Part shown: positions 13,401 through 26,514 of the stretch, piece after piece
Position numbering within the stretch: the first letter of the stretch is position 1
How the letters are laid out: every line of letters begins with the position of its first letter
Translations under genes and position numbers: made by a program
Notes under the pieces: model-generated
Databases searched by the model: none
What the model was told of the DNA's origin: nothing
The model's input: only the letters and a program-made list of their open reading frames with translations
Assembly (NCBI GenBank): GCA_026075535.2
Contig: AP026543.1
Span: 3,782,001-3,846,000, forward strand
Length of the DNA: 64,000 bases
Reading direction: 5' to 3'
DNA from: Tricholoma matsutake
Lineage: Eukaryota > Basidiomycota > Agaricomycetes > Agaricales > Tricholomataceae

Positions 13401-14619
13401 CTCCATCCCTTAGTATATTGCGTCGACTCTTTAAGCGTCCGAATCATGTAAATTAGACTGGGGTGCTGCTGATAGAAGTGCTAAAGGGGATAGCAATGAC
13501 TTTCGAGATAGAGAAAAATGATCGCGAGGTGACGGATATCTTTGTGGGGGAGTGGGCTATGTGTCAGGCAAAGGAGTCCAGATCACTTTGATCACTTCAC
13601 AGCTTGCTTCCGCACTATACGGCTTACTGGAGTCAAAAAGTTTTAATGCAAAACAGTCACACTTGGGGTCTCTTAGAACTCCGGAAATTTCCCCAGAAGC
13701 TGCGGACATCAACCAACACTCTCACCAGCTGCTACATGTAGGGGTCTTTCCTTCCTAACCCCTCTAAGACTTCGAACATTCCAGTTCTCTGAGGTTGCTT
13801 CCAGCCGGGTAGACCTCCAAAGATAATTTGCAATGTCTGACGGACTTTGAGAGCTCTATATTAGTCATTTACCGACCGTGGAAGGATAGGACACGAGTAC
13901 CTGTAAGGGAGTTTGCGCTCCCGGAATTTCTCAGGTGGTGCAATGGAGATACGTATTGTCACCTTGAATGCCTCCGTGACCCACCGACATATCGCTCCAA
14001 GGACAACATAAACTATACCGATCGGTTTACGGCTATTGCACGGCGATACGCGACATGAGCTAGCAATTCATTTGAGTAAATGCATATCCTTTTCGAAAGG
14101 TTAGAATGTCATTGGCAGAGTGAGGAATAGCATAGACAGATTTTAATCTCTGCTGTCGAAGTATTGCATCCTGTCGTTCAAATCTTGGTCACTGACCATG
14201 AGATGTCGCGGTATCCAGATCGTGGGGCGCCAGATTAGGTGACTGATAGACTGGGCTGAATGACTCATCAGGGACGACGAGAGAAAATGTCATCGAGTAG
14301 GGTACAGCCGAGGACATCCGCGTGAACGAAACATCGAGAGAGAATTAGCGAAAAATAACACTGGAGTAAAGACGTCGCACGACCACTCGTCACTGTTTGC
14401 CGAGAGTTGCGCCCTCAAGTCAACAATTTCTTGTTGACTTGTACAGTGCGATGACTAGCGTGGAGATAAGCCGGGTGAGGTATGTCAACTCACATGATCA
14501 GGGACACTCTGGTGAAATATTGACACGTACCGTAATGGGGAGCCGAATATAAGGAGTATACAACTTTGGACATCCATTCAGAAATCGAGAAAGAAGTCAA
14601 GGTGTTAGGATGGGTATTT

Positions 14620-15240
14620 TTAAGTAGAAGTTGAAGCGAAGAGTGAGGCTGACGCACTGTAGGAGGAAACAGGGACTTCCAGGGTGCTCTTATCTTGGGA
14701 AGTTTCTAGTAGAATCTTCTTCTGGGTACGACGGAAAGCGCTCGGGATGTCGGTGAATGCCGCGTCGCTTGGACCTTGAACTGCGGAGACATATAACATT
14801 GAGATTTACACAACCGCCCGGACCGTACAAGACCCTTAAACTCAGGCATTCCAATATCTCCAGTACCGTATGAATTGACACCTATGTCATTGTAGATAGG
14901 GGGAAGTCCACGTTGTGCCGTAAAGGAAGCGGATGCATTGAGAATATCGGCCAAAACTTCCAAAGTCCTCACGTCAGCGGTCTGCCGTCCGCCGTATGTC
15001 GAAGTGTTATGTAGCCAGAGTCGGAGGAGTAAGAACTTAACGACAAGCTAATCTCCATATGGAGGTTTGTGTGCAAGTCTCTCGAGCAATTCCAACGCCG
15101 TGAACATGGCACAGAATATCTCTGTCGGTGAAGCAGCTTGAGAGAGTAAGCCATGATCGAGATCATGAGCTCGCTGAAGCCAACCGGCTACATCCGGGCC
15201 GCGTGACCTCAGGCTTCTCCTCTTGACCTTCGGTACATCA
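14620..15240 (-). pseudogene. Damaged or incomplete gene with one convincing intron, family unknown
   Basis: Reading leftwards, a coding-like frame includes helical, Leu-rich text such as ALELLERLAHKPPYGD and LVVKFLLLRLWLHNTSTYGG. It then passes through a 53-nt intron (14833-14781, donor GTCTTG, acceptor CCGCAG, phase kept) into a 54-codon final exon ending at TAA (14620-14622) with the tail SLFASTST. An in-frame TAG at 15048-15050 interrupts the first part, and no GT donor with the right phase removes it. No Met opens the frame, and its upstream part runs into the first exon of the divergent Dsc2-like gene. It is therefore probably a pseudogene or a gene with a missing 5' part. The product is not recognised. 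Confidence 0.35.
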
Positions 15241-15245
15241 GCTTC

Positions 15246-16596
15246 ATGTCTTTTGAAAATGCCCCAGTCACGAAAGGTATGTTTTAAAGAGTGCCCTCCA
15301 TAAGACTCACTCAGCGCGTCCAGGGCTTATGGTGGGGTGCGGTATAACCTCATTACTTGCCGGTTTGTTCGATGTAAAGCATTACCTTCATCTCCAAGTG
15401 AGTCTCGCCCTGTCGACAATCTTTCTCTTAATTCATTCTCTAGCTGGTCCCACATTTGTCGCGACATCACCAAGTAGGTTCACAGCTATCGTTCTGTCCA
15501 CGAGGATGACCATTCCTGAAGTAGATTCTTTTAGTATTGGAGACTCGCCGTCCATTACCTTGCATTCTCAAACTCAAGCGATCTTTTCATTGCACAATTG
15601 GTTCTATACAATGTGGGAATACAAATTGAACGCCAATTTGGGAGTGTCAAGTTTGCAGTGCGTACCACCTGTCCAATGTTCACGAGACCTAACCACAGGA
15701 TCGTCAATGCAGTCATTTGCATTAGTATCAACAATACTGGCTATCACGTTGGAGTTTCTATCGTTACTGTTGTTTCAACGTGTCGGGCTGAACAACATCG
15801 CTATGGGTCCTTCGGCACTTATCTTCGCCATGCTTTATCAGTACTCCAGGATAGTGCCTTCAGCGTACAATTTTCGCATGTTTGGTGTTCCTCTCACCAA
15901 CAAAAGCCTTGTTTATCTGTTGGCGCTCCAGGTACGGAGTGAAGTTCTATAGTTGTGGTTGACATGACAGACTTGTTTCATCCGAATCTGTTGAACAGAT
16001 GGCTATCAGTCGTCTACCTAGCTCAGCAGCTGTGGCTCTCATCGGCGTATTTACAGGTCAAATATACCGTTCCGATCTGGCCAATCTGAAAGCATATCGT
16101 ATATCCCCTTCTGTGGTGAAAATTTCCACTCGCTTTCTCCTTCCTGTGATAGGCTCTCTCCGGCCTCCTCGCCGTTCGAATCGTGCCCTTCCAGACGATC
16201 TCAGATCGACGCGAACGAGTACTCCCCCTATACCACAGAATGAAGAAGTAATTACTACTGCACGGACGACACCAGCCACTGCTACTCGGCTTCGTGGCCC
16301 TGATGATGTTGATGGCACTACCACTAATGACGGAGATAGACCATCTGTTGTCAGGGAGTGGGTTGACGAATTGACGGGGCGATCAGAACGTGCCAGTACT
16401 GGAATGCGGGTGCCTTCGGAGGCTGAGATAGTCCAACTGACGGGCATGTTTCCGGATGTTCAGCGAGAAGTGATAATTGGCGCATTACAAAGAAGGTGAG
16501 TTATCCTCGAATGATGTTTGGCTGCCGCCGGTTCTCAATAATTCAAGCTCGAATATCGAAAGGGCTGTAGAAACACTGTTAGGTTCTCAGAACTGA
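15246..16596 (+). CDS. Dsc2/UBAC2-like rhomboid pseudoprotease with UBA domain
   Basis: Seven exons (15246-15276, 15324-15397, 15444-15473, 15535-15657, 15713-15931, 15999-16495, 16548-16596) keep phase throughout and give 340 residues. The membrane part opens with MSFENAPVTKGL and contains LFDVKHYLHLQ, YWRLAVHYLAFSNSSDLF, LVLYNVGIQIERQFGSVKFA and RIVPSAYNF, hallmarks of the UBAC2/Dsc2 branch of rhomboid-like proteins. The rhomboid Ser-His catalytic pair is not visible, as expected for this branch. The last 45 residues form a UBA domain (MFPDVQREVIIGAL, then NIERAVETLLGSQN) completed only by splicing the 52-nt final intron; without it the frame ends at a TGA at 16497-16499. Relatives sit in ER or Golgi membranes and link ubiquitin ligases to substrates (fission-yeast Dsc complex, mammalian gp78/UBAC2). 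Which role applies here is inference. Confidence 0.88.
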
Positions 16597-16708
16597 ATAT
16601 GATAAATCACTGGACTCGGGACAGCGATCAGTCGTTCGATCAGGGTCAAAATAATAGTTTTGTTTGTCGAGACAGTATCAATCAAGCATCCTATATAGAA
16701 GCCGTTAT

Positions 16709-18785
16709 CTATTCATCATCCTCAAACGGCTCTCCCGTCACCTCCTCGTCTTCATTCGTGAATGCAGCTAAAGGAACGGAGTAGAGTCGGATCACGGGCT
16801 GTCATTAACAAAAATGTCAGCGTGCAAGAAAGAAGGATCGCTCGTTCACGACGAGCAATTGAATTATGTTACCTTATTTGGGTCTTTAACCAATACATAC
16901 TTGCCCTCGGGCATTTTCATGCACATATCAGTTACTGTTCGGACGATTCCCCATCCATTAGCCAATGAGACGTTGAGCTGTGCCGCGAAATCTGTAGGAC
17001 GCATCGACGCAGTGCTCAAGATGACATGCCGTGTGTTATCGCGGGGATTAGCACGCGAAATATACCTGCAGCAACAGATAAATGACAATCAAGGGTTGAT
17101 CGAGGGAAATAGTAAAAATAGGAAAGAGATATGATAGAAATAGTCTACACACCCGATCTTCATAAGTTCCGCTCCCGCTAGCACACTTTGGACGGTCCAT
17201 TTTGCGAGTTTACAGCTGTTATTTTTCATCTCTGTAGCAACCACAGCGCCACGCTGCGAATCTAGCTTCGAGCGCCAATCAGGCGCACCGCCTGCACCTT
17301 GAGCTCGTGGATCGAACTCGTTAAGGGCGCGAATGGTGATTAACCCTTGTCCATCGCGTGGATTCCCCTGACCAGGGGTATAAGCATCAACCTCCGTCCG
17401 GACACAAATTTTGATGTCCTCGTCTTCAGTAATTCCGAGATCAAAAAGCCTATAACGATAGCCACACGACGCCAGAGGCTCTGTTTCTTCTGGGCCGTAA
17501 AAAGGATTTGGATGAGAAAAATCAACAGCTGGGGGTGGCGGTGTCTCGATCACAGACTGAAATCCGAAATTCTGATTGATGTAGGTCGCTTCTAAGGAAA
17601 GGGAAGTCGCGGAGTTGATAGAGGGGACCTCAGGTACGGCGGCTTTTTCGGTGGGATTGTTAGGGTTTGGCGGTGCAGGATCTTGAGGGGGATCGGCTGC
17701 ATTTTCGTTAACGGTAACCGTATCGAATGGACCGCCATCCCGCTTGTCAAAAAACAGATTGTTGCCTTCACGGACTATAACAATATCCCATGGGTAGACG
17801 GATCTTGGGGCGCACATGAGGACGCTGAGAATGACATCTGTAGCGTAGATCGTGGCAACGTTCTTACTCACAAGCTAAGAGAAAACAAACTAAACATCAA
17901 ATAGAAATAGCAGCAGTTTTACTAACCTCCTGGACCACTGGATCGTCTGAAGTAGTCGTGTTATATTTGATGCGATCGACAAGCTGCAAGGGGCGTTCTG
18001 TTTTCGTGGTGATACGATCATAGGATTTTTCATAGGGAAACAACCGGCCGTACGAATCTCTGCAAGAATGATGATATGTAGGAAAAAACTAATGAACGAC
18101 ACTAAGACGTACAACTCTTCAGGTTCATCCACTTCAAGCCTAAGCTTAGCAAGTCGATGGAATTCAATTTCTTCTAGCATGGACCACTGAGGAGAAATGA
18201 CCACCGAAGACTCCCGCGTTCGGTTGTTCTGAATATAGCATTAGGAGCATATAGAACCATAGAGCCATGTAAAGAGAAAAAAACCTTATCCCAATCCCTC
18301 CAGCCCCTTCTACCACCACGTTGACTCTGATTACCTCGCCCAACAGGACCACCGCGTACGCCCCGGAGACCACCTCTCGTAGCATATGAAGATCCACCCC
18401 TCTGTCCCCCTCTTCCCCGAGTGAAACTGCCACCTCTACGAACAGGGGCAGCTTTATTGTCAACAAGTGAGAATGACGATTCGTCTTCGACGTGGAAATA
18501 TGCGAAGGCGCTTGCAGTTCCACTTCCAAATGCCTGAGTCCCATCTCTTCTACGGCCACCAGGGCCTCCACCTCGTGTGCTTTGCGTAGACGGAAGACCA
18601 ATAGCAGATTGACGGTTATCTGCAGAAAGATCATTCCAATCGGCAAAACGGCCGAGTTTATCAGATTTTGAGTATGGGGCGTAAGGAATATCTTTGAACT
18701 TGAACTGGTCAGGAGGATGCGACGACGAAGGTCCCCAGCTGCCATCTGGGTTGTCGTTGATGGGTGGAAGAGAGAACGAAGGCAT
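16709..18785 (-). CDS. Eukaryotic translation initiation factor 3 subunit D
   Basis: Six exons (18785-18285, 18228-18113, 18059-17927, 17874-17153, 17065-16873, 16798-16709) join in phase to 584 residues, close to the usual length of eIF3d. Diagnostic text runs in order: [21 protein letters not shown] near the N-terminus, [70 protein letters not shown] and [15 protein letters not shown] with an acidic tail. Between about residues 110 and 165 lies an Arg-Gly-rich segment (RGG repeats), a common RNA-binding feature of fungal eIF3d. In known systems the subunit sits at the edge of eIF3 near the mRNA exit channel and can bind the 5' cap. The gene is head to head with the Ist3-type gene over 77 bp and tail to tail with the Dsc2-like gene 112 bp away. 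Confidence 0.95.
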
Positions 18786-18862
18786 TTTCGACGTTGAGCT
18801 GAGAGGTTCTAAAAAAATTTAGAGCTGTTGCGTGGGAATCTTTGTATCCTTACAACTATACT
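18786..18862. promoter_or_regulatory. Compact bidirectional promoter between eIF3d and the Ist3-type gene
   Basis: Only 77 bp separate the two divergent start codons, so both core promoters and both 5' leaders must share this interval or overlap neighbouring exons. It contains an A/T block (CTAAAAAAATTTAG) but no plain TATA box. Co-expression of the two genes is inferred, not shown. Confidence 0.6.
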
Positions 18863-19936
18863 ATGAAGTGAGTTCTTTCTTACAAGAATCCGTGTTTGCT
18901 ACCCTAACTCTGCTTTGAATTTCAGTGTAGTAAAGGAGATCAATAAGATCAATCAGCGCGAGCTCGAATTAGGCGTGAGCGGGGCGTCATGGCACGATGA
19001 ATACAAAGATTCAGCCTACGTTTTCGTTGGTGGTCTACATTTTGATATCACAGAAGGAGATGTCATAACTATATTCTCCCAGTATGTTAATCCACTCGCA
19101 TGGTGATTTGGATCCGTCTAATCTATAGCAGGTACGGAGAGGTTATGGATATTAACATGCCCCGTGATAAAGAAACAGGGAAAACGAAGGGTTTCGGATT
19201 TCTGATGTACGAAGATCAACGATCTACAGTCCTGGCTGTCGATAACCTCAACGGCGCAAGGGTTCTGGAGAAAACCCTCCGCGTTGACCACGTTAAGAAC
19301 TACAAGCAGCCGAAAACACGCAACGAAGATGGGGAATGGATAGAACCCGAAGAGCAGAGTCTCAACGCCAAACCTGAAATGGTCATCGGTGGGTTCATTC
19401 ACACGCTAGGACTGAACATCTGCTAAGGCAGTATAACAACTGCGACAGATGATGATGCAGAATCGGACGCTTCCGTCTCTTCTGGACCCGCTATAGACCC
19501 CGAAGATCCAATGTATGAATATCTCATCGCGAAAAGGAAGGAGGAGAAAGCTTTGAAGAAGGTCAAGAAGATCAAATCAAAAAACCGGCTCAAGAACGAG
19601 ACACCGGCGGAACGCCAGGCAAGAAAAGCCAGGAAGAAAAAGAAAAAGGAGACAAGGGCACAAAAGGGCAAATCTGAAGGGATGAAGGGCGTGGAGGACC
19701 TGCTGAACTCCCTTGGAGAGCGTGACCTCGATAGACCGCTCACACGAAGTTCGTCAAGGACGCACCGTCACTCCCACAGTCACGGCCTGTCTCCTATGCG
19801 CGATCGTTATCGCGCCCAGCTCGACCGTTCTCCAGAAAATCGTGGCAGTCCCAGGCCCTCCTTTCGGTATTTAGATGATGAGAGAAGACATCATGGGCGG
19901 GAGGCACATTCGAGCAGATCTACAGAGCACGATTGA
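18863..19936 (+). CDS. U2 snRNP-associated RRM protein, Ist3/Cwf29/RBMX2 type
   Basis: Four exons are predicted (18863-18867, 18926-19081, 19132-19388, 19428-19936), 308 residues. The first exon is only 5 nt (ATGAA). Splicing it to TGTAGTAAAG yields the family N-terminus MNVVKEINKINQRELELG. The single RRM (about residues 32-110) shows RNP2 YVFVGGL and RNP1 KGFGFLMY, with DINMPRDKETGKTKG between and EDQRSTVLAVDNLNG after it, all typical of Ist3/RBMX2. After the RRM come EPEEQSLNAKP and then a Lys/Arg-rich and Ser/His/Arg-rich tail. In yeast this protein is part of the RES complex that aids early spliceosome assembly and pre-mRNA retention; the same role is inferred here. The third intron uses acceptor CTAAG rather than the nearby GGCAG, because only that keeps phase. 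Confidence 0.93.
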
Positions 19937-20987
19937 TGTTTAATGGATCAATATAATTGTGTGTGCTCTAAATATGCTCAATACTCCTCGAGAACTTCTC
20001 CATTCGTCGTGGAAAGATGTGTTTTCCTTACTGTGCCGATCTGGGGAAAGTTTCAAATCAAATCACTGATGGACAGCGGTGCCAGGATCCGTTTAAGTAT
20101 GCGAGAAAGTCTACCTAACTGCACTTCGGTTATATCAGTTCCAACATCCCAAAGATGAACACTGGAGCTGTGTTTTTTCTGACGAGTCATTCTGATGCCG
20201 TATATCGCGGCCTCCAGATGTTACATTTCCTATGTCTTTCCACAAATATTGGTATCCAGCCGGGGTCCCAGGGAAATTAGATGTCAGGTGTACCACATGT
20301 TTGTAGAAGCTCAGCATAAGTCCAGAAGCATTTTCCGTCAACGACGTCCGCATCAAAGGTCATGTTTATCCCGGTCGACCGGGATAAATAGAGCGATAAC
20401 TTGAAATGTGTGTGTAAAACCAACTGAATTGCGAACATGATGGAAACTTAGAGGCTCGCTGGGTGTAAACGGAAAGCAGTTGTATTAGTTTCAGGCTTTG
20501 GCAGCCGTCAATGTCGTCTCCGTTCAAGAAGTCTATACATAGTGTCGAAGAAGAGGTCATGCGCCGCATAGGATTGGTCATCAAGTCAGAAATAACCAAG
20601 TTCACTCGCCAGATTATGGGGACCGGAAGACATGAGACAAGTCCGAACGAAGAGCATATGGCGAGGCAGACAACTGCCAACATGGACCTTGAAGTGTCAG
20701 TGCTATGTCCGAACAATGGACAGCGTGGCCGTGTATATCTTGAAGTATGGATCCAAGTTCCACCGTAAGTGCCTGTACTGGCTGTACATGTAAAAGGCTA
20801 ACTTAGCGCGACAGACCGGGAGCCCAAAAGGTTACGGAGTCATGAAGTTCAGCCAAAAAGTGGCACGGCTGACTAAGCGTTCTTCTAAGGCATCGCTTAG
20901 TAAGAACATCTCCTGGAGTGCAATCCGCTACTACAACATACCGTCAGCTTCTCAATCTCTGGGATTTACTTACAATGACACTGCCAG
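19937..20987. other. Intergenic interval between the Ist3-type gene and poly(A) polymerase
   Basis: About 1 kb includes a frame of 85 codons at 20511-20768 and another at 20842 onwards with no recognisable motif; they could be fragments of an older gene. The clearest structure is a 24-bp perfect palindrome at 20365-20388. The last part must contain the promoter of the poly(A) polymerase gene. Confidence 0.4.
20365..20388. repeat. Perfect 24-bp palindrome with SalI-like centre
   Basis: The left arm is TTTATCCCGGTC and the right arm is its exact reverse complement with no spacer. A 24-bp perfect palindrome is unlikely by chance in 64 kb. It could be a dimeric binding site for a Zn2Cys6-type factor (CCGG core) or a small cruciform; nothing else nearby identifies it. 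Confidence 0.85.
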
Positions 20988-23730
<2,743 letters not shown>

Positions 23731-25161
23731 CGGAAATAATCGGATAAAATTCTCAAAGTTGGACGAGTCGCAAAGCACGTATTTTCTTGGCAACTTCATG
23801 CACAGTGCTACGATTCTCATTTTCCGCTGGTGCTACCAACTCATCTGGTCTTACGAGGTTTCCAACTGGCGCTTGTTCCAGGGAAAGATGCACTTCTTTC
23901 TTTCCTTTTCAGTCTTTCACGATCCTTCGTCTGGCAGATACAATTTTCGTATGCTCCTTGTGCTCTTCGTACGACCTCGAAGTGTATTTTATCATATTAT
24001 TCTATATACAGTAATGCGAAATGGGGAGACCATGGAACGAATTGGGAATAATAAATGATGGACAGGAACGACTATAAATTGGATGCACCATTTCGTCCTA
24101 TGGTAGCTAAGCTATACGAGGGAATCGCCATAGAATCTCGACTAGCAGTATATCATGCGGGCGAACATCTCGCCAGTGGAACGTCCACTCCACTGACAGG
24201 AAGCGCGCTCAGATCAGCCTAATAGTACGTACCCGTCGGATGCTGGCCTCAACACTAATCCTTGACTAATCCTCATGGATTTAAAACTTCACATAGCAGT
24301 TAAGGCTTCCCCGTTCGGAATCCCCTTTGCAATCGGGCAAAAAGTAGATCTAGAAAACACATGGCAGCAAGTCTAAGATACTACTAAGATACAGTCGACA
24401 ACCCCTTAAGCCATGCCGAAACTATGGGTTTTTTAGGGTGTATGACGAGAATTGTTCTAAAAATAAATTGTCAGGATCGTGGGGAAATTTTCTGTTGAAG
24501 ACCTCGAGTGTAAACAATGAGCCTGGTGGAAAGTGGTGCAAGAACCAATTCGAAAATACGACTTGCTTACATGGATCCCTCGAGCTCTTGGTCTGGGTGA
24601 AATTGATGGTTGAATAGCTCATCCCAGTTCAGCTGTCAACATTTATGGATCGATGTCATCGTCGTTACGTTTTTATATTTTGAACAGTAATTAGAGGCTA
24701 AAATACTACGGGTTTTTTGGTCAAAACCCTGCGAACCAAGTCGAGAGACTGAAAAAGGTTAGTGGCCGAAGGCATTATATATGTGGAATGTACTACCAAG
24801 GTAGGGCTGAAGAGCTCAGCTGCCATGTGCAGGTCGGAGGTCAACTGAGCTCAACTGAGTGGTATCACATATCTACATACACTTTCAAATTCAGGGCCAA
24901 AAAACTATTTCGTGTAATCCAATGACAATAGGGTCTGCCCTCCTATTCTCAGCCGTTCAGAGAAGAGCTTTTTCCAGGCATCGTGAGCGTGGAGGAGTCA
25001 GATGTAGTCATAGCATTGGCCATCGTGACTCATAACGGCTACCTTTTTGTACTCGTCAAACTTTCAGAACAAAGGGAAACTCATTAGCAACGCAACAAGG
25101 TGAGTCTATTTAGACTGTCTGCTACAGCAAGGGCTTCAAAGACACCACCAAGTTCCGCGTC
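23731..25161. other. Intergenic interval after poly(A) polymerase
   Basis: About 1.4 kb with overlapping short frames in all registers just after the stop, more likely 3' untranslated region than coding. Near 25101-25127 a GTGAGTC...CTACAG pair just upstream of the next start codon looks like an intron in the 5' leader of the following gene. Nothing else was recognised. Confidence 0.4.
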
Positions 25162-26166
25162 ATGGCACGGTCAACTCTTCGCTCTTCCGCCCCAAATACT
25201 CCTACTGACAAATCGAGTGACACGAGTACTGTAACTCCTCGAAAGGTGCCTCAATGCTCGAAATGCAAGCGTCCAAAACAAGGCCACCCGCGTTCGGGAT
25301 GTCCGTATGTTGACTCGCCGTTGAAAGATAAGAACGATATCCAGACAACTCCTGCGATGGCAAACAACATGATAAATGCGCTGGGCTCGATGCATATCGC
25401 GTCTCCAAGTCACGAACGCGACGAAGACACCAAGGCCACCATTCGCAGTCGGCGTCGTTCTTCTATTCAGCCTCCTCAGCTCGCTCCAGGCGAGACCCTC
25501 ATGTCCCTTTCCTCTAATTCGCACGAGATTGTGGAGCGGTTAATGCAACCTGGGATGTTTGATGACACAGATGACGATGCTGGGGATGTACAAGGAGAGA
25601 GAAAGGCGAAGATTGTGCGGTGGCAAGAGACAGTGCAGCAACTCGCTTCCCCCGCGAAATCAAAACCAGTCGTAAAGATGCCTGGGACGCTCATAACACC
25701 TTCGCCCGAGAGCAGTCGAGATTCTTTGAAGAATTTGCCTAATAAGCAAGAGACCCCTGCCCCAGATATATCTATACATGGCTCTAGCATTGATGCCACG
25801 TCGATTGCCTCATCCCTTGGCCCCAAACCTCTCATTCGCTCCATGAGCATGGAACAACGCGAAACTTTCATCTCGAACCTCACTAGTTCATCTGACGCCA
25901 CCATCTATGTCCTGCCATCCTCGGACATACATAGCATCCACGCATCTGCTATCAAACTCGGGTTACATGCCCGTATCGTCATGAGCGTGGACACAAATGA
26001 TCATCAGGGACTCCTCGTATTGGGACAGGATGAGAAAGCCGTGCAGAGAGTATACAAGAAGGCGGAGACGGAAAGTAAGAAGGTGCAGTCAGGTCGGATG
26101 CGTGCTGTCGCTGGGGGCGCTGTGGTTGGCGCTGTTGGTGCCTGGGCTGGCTTGGCTTTTTCGTGA
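25162..26166 (+). CDS. Zinc-knuckle-containing protein of unknown function
   Basis: A single-exon frame of 334 residues. Near the N-terminus is CSKCKRPKQGHPRSGC, a C-x2-C-x6-H-x4-C arrangement at residues 32, 35, 42 and 47, which would bind one zinc ion. The middle is Ser/Thr/Pro-rich and probably disordered. Residues about 220-310 look folded (SMSMEQRETFISNLTSSSD, IYVLPSSDIHSIHASAIKLG). The extreme C-terminus is a Gly/Ala/Val-rich hydrophobic segment (AVAGGAVVGAVGAWAGLAFS), which could anchor the protein in a membrane by its tail. I do not recognise a named family. The gene converges on GatB, with 348 bp between the stops. It is taken as real because of its length, the absence of competing frames and the ordered motifs. 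Confidence 0.78.
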   Translation: MARSTLRSSAPNTPTDKSSDTSTVTPRKVPQCSKCKRPKQGHPRSGCPYVDSPLKDKNDIQTTPAMANNMINALGSMHIASPSHERDEDTKATIRSRRRSSIQPPQLAPGETLMSLSSNSHEIVERLMQPGMFDDTDDDAGDVQGERKAKIVRWQETVQQLASPAKSKPVVKMPGTLITPSPESSRDSLKNLPNKQETPAPDISIHGSSIDATSIASSLGPKPLIRSMSMEQRETFISNLTSSSDATIYVLPSSDIHSIHASAIKLGLHARIVMSVDTNDHQGLLVLGQDEKAVQRVYKKAETESKKVQSGRMRAVAGGAVVGAVGAWAGLAFS

Positions 26167-26514
26167 TTGTTTATTCAACAGTAGTTGAGTGACTGAGAAC
26201 TGGGAACAAGGAAAAGTGGCAATCTAGCATCGTATTCTTTCTCGCAAGAATGTGCTCTATACTACGTTCCCCTTGCGGGTTTGGGTGATAACTAGAACTG
26301 CCCAAAACACTGGCTGATGTTCCAATATTTGTCCATGACGTATAGTAAAGCGCGCGCACAGTTGAGCCATGATAGGAAGATTAGTTGGGATGGGGCTAGG
26401 TCACTTCCCTGGCACAGCGGCCGAGTTGGGCCTTGATTGACAGTTAGCTAGAATAAAGCTCTGAAGAAGGCATATTTGCTGTTCAGCTTACCGATGCACA
26501 AAAAGAAAACAAAT
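26167..26514. terminator. Convergent 3' ends between the zinc-knuckle gene and GatB
   Basis: The 348 bp lie between two stop codons pointing at each other and must hold the cleavage and polyadenylation signals of both genes. An AATAAA-type signal is present on the plus strand near 26450, and A-rich tracts lie near 26498-26516. Exact ends cannot be placed from sequence alone. Confidence 0.35.

Larger units (their letters stand above)
8322..14619. other. Long gene-poor region upstream of the GATA factor
   Basis: About 6.3 kb holds no gene I can support apart from one doubtful open frame at 9774-10481. The first few hundred bases are pyrimidine-rich and probably contain the GATA gene's promoter and leader; WGATAR-like sites occur at about 8683-8690 and 8701-8708, allowing self-regulation in principle. 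A 23-nt guanine run sits at 9417-9439. Isolated exon-like pieces with good donors (for example a frame ending in GTATGT near 13110, and GTAAGTATC near 12156) could belong to undetected genes, but no family was recognised. Confidence 0.4.

Noticed and set aside
16058..16447. A 129-codon minus-strand frame opposite the Dsc2-like gene
   Set aside because: Exact antisense of a confident exon; a codon-bias shadow.
16496..16499. Ending the Dsc2-like protein at the TGA just after ALQRR
   Set aside because: GTGAGT at that point is a strong donor, and splicing restores the end of a UBA domain (NIERAVETLLGSQN).
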